Origin: Sedimentisphaerales bacterium
GTDB lineage: Bacteria; Planctomycetota; Phycisphaerae; Sedimentisphaerales; Anaerobacaceae
Reading direction: 5' to 3'
DNA: 27,904 nucleotides
Assembly (NCBI GenBank): GCA_016933985.1
Contig: JAFGTU010000143.1
Location: 1-27,904, forward strand
Below the pieces are notes generated by a model that was not told the origin of the DNA, searched no databases, and saw only the letters and a list, made by a program, of their open reading frames with translations. Shown piece after piece: positions 23,475-27,904 of the stretch. The position numbers and the translations under genes are program-made. The first letter of the stretch is position 1. Every line of letters starts with the position of its first letter.

Positions 23475-23989
23475 GCAGCACCGAAAAGAAGGTCAATAAA
23501 TTGTTCGGCACCAAAACGCTAATAACAAGCAGCACGGTGGGTTTTGTAGTCGGCGCTGCGTTGTGCGGCGTTGTTATATGGGTATTGATGCCGTCCATGA
23601 TGATTCTAACCAAAGAGAGTAAACTTGGCTTCGATGAGACGGTGGCGGCACTGGAGAAAAGTATAGAGGCCAATGGCTGGACAGTCTCCGGCACGATAGA
23701 CATGAATAAATCGATGGCCAAGCATGGCGTTGAATTCAAGCCTCGCGTAGAATTGGTGAAACTGTGTAAGGCCGAATATGCCCAGAGCGTCCTGGCGACC
23801 GATCGTTACATTTCGACTATGATGCCGTGCACGTTTAGTGTCTGGCAGGGCGATGATGGGAAGGTCAATGTTTCCAAGATGAATATGGGCCTGATGGCTA
23901 AGATGTTCGGCGGCAACATCGCCGCGGTGATGGGCGGAAATGTTGCACATGATGAAGAGCGGATGCTCAATGGTCTTTTAAGAGATTGA
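23471..23989 (+). CDS. DUF302 domain membrane protein
   Basis: The 172-residue protein has one N-terminal membrane segment (about 19-43, including C32) and a C-terminal DUF302 domain (about 53-150). Recognisable family signatures are LGFDETVAALEKSIEANGW, a cysteine in VKLCKAEYA (C99), and MMPCTFSVW (C120), with the usual strand after it. The biochemical function of DUF302 is not established; it is often found beside sulfur-metabolism and thiol-stress genes. Translation is coupled to arsR by a 4-nt ATGA overlap. The domain would lie outside the cytoplasm if the segment acts as a signal anchor. Confidence 0.85.
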   Translation: MSSTEKKVNKLFGTKTLITSSTVGFVVGAALCGVVIWVLMPSMMILTKESKLGFDETVAALEKSIEANGWTVSGTIDMNKSMAKHGVEFKPRVELVKLCKAEYAQSVLATDRYISTMMPCTFSVWQGDDGKVNVSKMNMGLMAKMFGGNIAAVMGGNVAHDEERMLNGLLRD

Positions 23990-24023
23990 AACGGCCTTAA
24001 AATCAAGTTAAGGGCAAAAGAAT

Positions 24024-24062
24024 ATGCCAATATTTGAATACAAATGTCAGAAGTGGGGTTGA
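24024..24062 (+). pseudogene. 12-codon remnant of an FmdB zinc-ribbon gene
   Basis: This tiny frame reads MPIFEYKCQKWG then TGA. FmdB-family regulatory proteins begin MPIYEYxCxxCG, so the match covers the whole N-terminus, except that the second zinc-binding cysteine has become Trp (TGG) and a stop follows two codons later. It ends 3 nt before the OsmC start codon (TGA AAA ATG). It may be a dead relic, or a leader that now couples translation into the OsmC gene. AAGG lies upstream at loose spacing. Confidence 0.65.
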
Positions 24063-24065
24063 AAA

Positions 24066-24530
24066 ATGGAAGTTTTTACAAACACTGTATTCAAACGAGA
24101 AGAGAAACCAGCCAAGACCACAATGAGCGGCGTAAGGGAAGCTGAAGTTGGGCCGCCTCCTGTATATGGCGGTAGCGAGCTGGCGCTTAATCCCGAGGAA
24201 ATGTTCGTTGCTGCGATTAATAGCTGTATTATGCTGGTGTTCTATCATTTTGCAGAAAAACTGAAGGTTGGGGTGCTGTCGTACTCTTCAGAAGCCCGGG
24301 GGAAAGTCGAGAAGACTAAAAATGGGCTTCGTTTCACCAGTGTTGAAGTAAAGGCTAAAGTATTGCTTAGTGACAATAATCAAGCTGAAAAGATTGAAGA
24401 AATCGCTCAGTTGGCGGAAAAATATTGTCTGGTTTCCGGTTCGGTGGCTTGCCCTGTTGAGTATGGAGTTGAGGTGGTCGATGAAACAAGCCCCGGCATG
24501 TCTCAATCGGAATCTGTAAAACAGTTATAA
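24066..24530 (+). CDS. OsmC/YhfA-like thiol-peroxidase-fold protein
   Basis: The 154-residue protein fits the OsmC/Ohr superfamily: N-terminal strands, then LNPEEMFVAAINSCIMLVF with C54 at the peroxidatic position in the central helix, and AEKYCLVSGSV with C121 at the resolving position. C129 is extra. GPPPVYGGSE is the substrate-loop region. Superfamily members reduce organic hydroperoxides or bind and turn over reactive sulfur compounds; the cysteine pair indicates thiol chemistry. It acts in the cytoplasm as a dimer in known cases. It follows the FmdB remnant at 3 nt in the arsR operon, so it is probably induced with it. Confidence 0.88.
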   Translation: MEVFTNTVFKREEKPAKTTMSGVREAEVGPPPVYGGSELALNPEEMFVAAINSCIMLVFYHFAEKLKVGVLSYSSEARGKVEKTKNGLRFTSVEVKAKVLLSDNNQAEKIEEIAQLAEKYCLVSGSVACPVEYGVEVVDETSPGMSQSESVKQL

Positions 24531-24562
24531 TCTTCAACGATACTCAATGCAGAGGTCGAAGA

Positions 24563-27415
24563 ATGAATATCAAGCAAAAAATTACAGATTACTCTATAAG
24601 GCACTACAAATTAGTCGCGGTAGTGATGGTCGCAGTCACGCTGGCGCTTGGGGCCTTGATACCTCTTATCAAGGTTGATACGGACCCTGAGAACATGCTC
24701 TCGGCGGATGAGCCGGTTCGTGTATTTCACAGCCAAAACAAGAAGAGATTCACGCTGAGCGATATTGTCGTTGTAGGTGTCGTCAACAACAAGGACCCGA
24801 ACGGCGTTTTCAATACCTCGTCGCTGGCAAGGATATACGAGCTGACGGAATTCGCCAAGACGTTGCGCTGGACGGATGAAGACGATCCTAATCAGCAGGT
24901 CGGGGTAATCGAAGTTGATTTGCTTGCGCCGTCGCTTGTGGATCATATAGGTCAGGGCGGCCCGGGCGTGGTTACGTTCGAATGGCTGATGAAAGAGCCG
25001 CCTGCGACCCAGGCACAGGCCGATGAGATTAAGAACAAAGCCATGTCAAACCCGCTGCTCAAGGGGACGATTGTCTCGGAGGACGGCAAGGCGATTTGCC
25101 TGTATCTGCCTCTGACAAGCAAGGACTTGAGCCACAGGGTCTATAAGGCGCTCAACGCGGAGATAGCCAAGTACGCCGGCGATGAGGAATACCATATTAC
25201 CGGGCTGCCGGTGGCTGAGGACACTTTCGGCGTTGAGATGTTTATTCAGATGGCGATATCGGCGCCGCTGGCGATGGTAGTGATATTCATATTGATGCTG
25301 GTCTTCTTCCGCAAGCTGGTTTTGGTCGTCTCCCCGATGATAGTCGCGATGGTCTCGGTGATCTCAACGATGGGTCTTTTGATAGGATTCGGCTATCCGG
25401 TTCATATTATGAGCTCGATGATACCGATCTTCTTGATGCCGATATCCGTGGTTGATTCGGTTCATATCCTCTCGGAGTTTTTTGATCGCTATACGAAGAG
25501 CAAGGGACGGAGGGAGACCATAATAGAAGTTATGGATTCGCTTTTTACGCCGATGCTCTACACATCTCTGACTTCGGCGGCGGGTTTTTTCTCGCTTGCA
25601 CTGACGCCGATTCCGCCGGTGCAGGTATTCGGGGTGTTCGTAGGTCTGGGGATTATGGTCGCCTGGGTGGTGACGGTGACATTCGTGCCGGCATACGTGA
25701 TGATGATACGCGACAGGTCGCTGGAGAATTTCGGGCTGGAAGCGCAACACGGCGAGAAGCAGACCTGGCTGACGAGGCTTCTTCACGGGGCCGGGCGACT
25801 GACATACTCCAAGGCCAAGGCGATACTGGTGGTCTTTTTGGTGATAATAGCAATTGCGATATACGGAATCACACGAATTGAGATAAACGATAACCCGGTC
25901 AAGTGGTTCTCCAAGGGGCATCCGATACGTCGTGCCGACATAGAGCTTAACAAGCATTTCGGCGGGACCTATATGGCGTATCTCGCTCTCGATCCGAACG
26001 AGACGAAGACCGACTATTACGAGTATATCGACACGCTGCGTCGGCGCGTGGTCGAAAAAGGCACAGAGCTCAAGGCCGAGTTTCCGGAGGCGCCCTCGGT
26101 AACGAGCGAGATAGAGAAACTTTTGTTGGAGCAAGCGCCGGGGGAGGGCGGTAAGACCGAGCTGCTTGAGACAATCGTCAAGGCTGTCGGCGAAAAGGAG
26201 GCCTCGGCTGCAAAGGCTCAGGCGGATGTTTGGTATGAGTTTCTTGATTTCTTCGAGCTGGAGGCCGAGGCCGTCAAGCCGTTCAAGCAGCCCGAAGTCC
26301 TCAGATATATCTCTAAGCTGCAGGACCATCTGGCGGGAACCGGACTCGTGGGCAAGAGCAATTCCGTGGCCGACGTCGTCAAGAAGGTCTATCAGGAGCT
26401 TATCGACGGCAGGCAGGAGAACTACCGAATACCGGATACCTCGCCTGCGGTTGCCCAGTGCCTGATTCAGTTTCAAAGCAGCCATAACCCGGACGACCTC
26501 TGGCATTTTGTTACGACTGATTATATGCATGCGAATATCTGGCTACAGCTTACCAGCGGCGACAATAAGGATATGCAGAAGGTCGTCGCTGCGGCGGACG
26601 AATTCTTCCGGGACAATCCGCCGCCCATCAAGCTGAATTACCATTGGGCGGGGCTGACGTACATCAACATTGTCTGGCAGGAGAAGATGGTCTGGGGGAT
26701 GCTGCAATCGTTTTTAGGCAGCTTCGTGATTGTCTTTATCATGATGGCGGTGCTGTTCCGGTCGGTATTGTGGGGGCTTATCTGCATGATACCGCTGACC
26801 ATTACAATAGCGGCGATCTACGGCATCATCGGGCTTGTCGGCAAGGATTATGATATGCCCGTGGCGGTGCTCAGCGCGCTGACTCTCGGCATGGCGGTCG
26901 ATTTTGCGATACACTTTCTCGAACGGGCGCGAGTGGCTTATGCTCAGACCGGGTCGTGGGCCAAGGCGGCTCCAGAAATGTTCGGCGAGCCTGCCAGGGC
27001 TATAAGCAGAAACGTCTTGGTGATCGCCATCGGCTTTTTGCCGCTGCTGGCGGCCCCGCTTGTCCCGTACAAGACGGTGGGGATATTCCTTTGTGCGATA
27101 ATGGCGCTGTCGGGGGCAGTAACGCTGCTGGTGTTGCCGGCAATGATAACGCTGTTTGAGAAGCGTCTATTCAAGCCCGCCGCCGAGCCGATAAGGCCGA
27201 GCTGCAACTGCGGATTCTGCGTGGTCATATCGGCAGCGAGCGTACTTCTGGTTGCGCTGAACATCCATCAGTTTGCAATCGTCGGCTGGACGAAGCTGGT
27301 CTGGGTAAGCGCCGCGGCGATCCCGGTTATGGCGCTGGCGTGCGGAGTGATGTCGCGGAGGCGCGTTTGCAGGCTGATCGATGAGAATAAATCACAAACG
27401 AAATCTGGAGTATAG
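24563..27415 (+). CDS. RND-superfamily (MMPL-type) exporter
   Basis: The 950-residue inner-membrane protein has two repeated halves: membrane segment 1 (about 18-38), a periplasmic loop to about 225, a cluster of five segments (about 228-382), segment 7 (about 420-437), a second large periplasmic loop, then a further cluster (about 712-865). SSMIPIFLMPISVVDSVHIL and LTLGMAVDFAIHFLERARVA are typical of RND/MMPL exporters of lipids or hopanoid-like molecules. An unusual C-terminal extension adds two more hydrophobic segments preceded by a cysteine motif, CNCGFC (881-886). AGAGG lies upstream of the ATG. A LolA-like protein follows downstream, as often seen for this transporter group. The cargo is unknown. 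Confidence 0.9.
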   Translation: MNIKQKITDYSIRHYKLVAVVMVAVTLALGALIPLIKVDTDPENMLSADEPVRVFHSQNKKRFTLSDIVVVGVVNNKDPNGVFNTSSLARIYELTEFAKTLRWTDEDDPNQQVGVIEVDLLAPSLVDHIGQGGPGVVTFEWLMKEPPATQAQADEIKNKAMSNPLLKGTIVSEDGKAICLYLPLTSKDLSHRVYKALNAEIAKYAGDEEYHITGLPVAEDTFGVEMFIQMAISAPLAMVVIFILMLVFFRKLVLVVSPMIVAMVSVISTMGLLIGFGYPVHIMSSMIPIFLMPISVVDSVHILSEFFDRYTKSKGRRETIIEVMDSLFTPMLYTSLTSAAGFFSLALTPIPPVQVFGVFVGLGIMVAWVVTVTFVPAYVMMIRDRSLENFGLEAQHGEKQTWLTRLLHGAGRLTYSKAKAILVVFLVIIAIAIYGITRIEINDNPVKWFSKGHPIRRADIELNKHFGGTYMAYLALDPNETKTDYYEYIDTLRRRVVEKGTELKAEFPEAPSVTSEIEKLLLEQAPGEGGKTELLETIVKAVGEKEASAAKAQADVWYEFLDFFELEAEAVKPFKQPEVLRYISKLQDHLAGTGLVGKSNSVADVVKKVYQELIDGRQENYRIPDTSPAVAQCLIQFQSSHNPDDLWHFVTTDYMHANIWLQLTSGDNKDMQKVVAAADEFFRDNPPPIKLNYHWAGLTYINIVWQEKMVWGMLQSFLGSFVIVFIMMAVLFRSVLWGLICMIPLTITIAAIYGIIGLVGKDYDMPVAVLSALTLGMAVDFAIHFLERARVAYAQTGSWAKAAPEMFGEPARAISRNVLVIAIGFLPLLAAPLVPYKTVGIFLCAIMALSGAVTLLVLPAMITLFEKRLFKPAAEPIRPSCNCGFCVVISAASVLLVALNIHQFAIVGWTKLVWVSAAAIPVMALACGVMSRRRVCRLIDENKSQTKSGV

Positions 27416-27419
27416 GGCA

Positions 27420-27611
27420 ATGACAGTTGAAAGAACACTAAGGGCTGTCGCAGGATTCTTCATAGTTGTGAGCGTCCTGCTGGCGCGTTACCATTCGGTT
27501 TACTGGCTGTTCTTCACGGGCTTTGTAGGGCTGAATCTGTTTCAGTCGGCCTTTACAAATTACTGCCCGATGATGACAATACTAAGGAAGCTTGGCGTCA
27601 AGGACGCCTGA
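27420..27611 (+). CDS. DUF2892 (YgaP-type transmembrane) protein
   Basis: The 63-residue protein has two membrane segments: AVAGFFIVVSVLLA (about 7-22) and SVYWLFFTGFVGLNLF (about 24-42). It ends with the family signature SAFTNYCPMMTILRKLG. This is the DUF2892 membrane unit that in Escherichia coli YgaP is fused to a rhodanese and is encoded next to the ArsR-type sulfur regulator YgaV; here it is free-standing. I chose the ATG at 27420, 4 nt after the exporter stop codon. The frame extends upstream to 27381, inside the exporter gene, but that part is not family sequence. Confidence 0.88.
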   Translation: MTVERTLRAVAGFFIVVSVLLARYHSVYWLFFTGFVGLNLFQSAFTNYCPMMTILRKLGVKDA

Positions 27612-27635
27612 AATTTCAAGGAAGCGAGGTGTACA

Positions 27636-27904
27636 ATGAGAGCGGTATGGATTCTGACTTTAGCATTGGCTCTTGGGGTATCAGTTTATGCCTGGGCGGG
27701 CGCCGAGCCGGCGCCGGGCGATGAGAAGCCGGACGTCCAGACAATCGTCAGCAAGGCCAACATCGTTGCCTACTATCAGGGCAACGACGGCAAGGCCAAG
27801 GTTAAAATGGTCATAACCGACAAGGGCGGCAACAAGCGCGAGCGCGAGTTCATCATCCTGCGAAAGGACGTCAAGGACGGCGGCGACCAGAACTACTTCG
27901 TCTA
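27636..27904 (+). CDS. LolA-like outer-membrane lipoprotein-sorting protein, 5' part
   Basis: The gene runs off the right edge. The first 89 codons give a signal peptide (MRAVWILTLALALGVSVYAW then AGA) and the start of a mature domain, VQTIVSKANIVAYYQGNDGK followed by alternating strands (KVKMVITDKGGNKREREFII). This matches the LolA-like family annotated as outer membrane lipoprotein-sorting protein, frequently encoded after RND/MMPL exporters and thought to carry lipid or lipoprotein cargo across the periplasm. The ATG at 27636 has GAGG 6 nt upstream (GCGAGGTGTACA). It is the last visible gene of the arsR operon. Confidence 0.85.
   Translation, partial: MRAVWILTLALALGVSVYAWAGAEPAPGDEKPDVQTIVSKANIVAYYQGNDGKAKVKMVITDKGGNKREREFIILRKDVKDGGDQNYFV

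Noticed and set aside
25364..26530. 388-codon minus-strand frame inside the RND exporter gene
   Set aside because: It lies antisense to a clearly coding gene, is rich in Arg/His as expected of a shadow frame, and shows no domain.

Overview
The window most likely comes from a planctomycete, and the Phycisphaerae/Sedimentisphaerales branch fits best. This is inference from gene style: a secreted right-handed beta-helix protein ending in a dockerin-like pair of calcium loops, a long proline/serine-rich TPR protein with a signal peptide, a divergent Dxs, and small coiled-coil lipoproteins. There are no rRNA or tRNA genes, and I see no transposase or phage gene.

Region 1 (1-5430) is a complete-looking type II-C CRISPR-Cas locus. 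The array (4-896, 14 visible identical 36-nt repeats, continuing off the left edge) reads toward the cas genes. The genes run on the minus strand as cas9 - cas1 - cas2, with no cas4 or csn2. Cas9 has 992 residues and all expected catalytic residues. A tracrRNA is encoded divergently just upstream of cas9. Each repeat carries a promoter-like -35/-10 pair. A perfect 18-bp palindrome separates array and cas2.

Region 2 (5431-10307, plus strand) holds a 2H phosphoesterase-like gene, a Tat-exported aldo/keto reductase followed closely by an Rrf2-type regulator, two paralogous coiled-coil lipoproteins separated by an eroded scar of an MscS channel gene, and a GAF-like protein. Region 3 (10308-12647) is the secreted beta-helix/dockerin protein behind a strong sigma-70-like promoter.

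Region 4 (12695-19608, minus strand) is a probable operon dxs - nadK - TPR protein - dinG-like helicase. Its promoter region contains a 25-bp element that is also found, in the same relative orientation, upstream of the 2H gene. Region 5 (19867-22797, minus strand) is a two-component pair: an excisionase-type HTH fused to a receiver domain, followed after a terminator-like hairpin by an HDOD-histidine kinase.

Region 6 (23133-27904, plus strand) is an operon led by an ArsR-family repressor whose cysteines fit the reactive-sulfur-sensing group. It continues with a DUF302 protein, a 12-codon relic of an FmdB zinc-ribbon gene, an OsmC-like protein, an RND/MMPL-type exporter with a CNCGFC motif, a YgaP-like DUF2892 membrane protein, and the start of a LolA-like protein. 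I infer a sulfide/persulfide- or thiol-stress-responsive envelope transport system.
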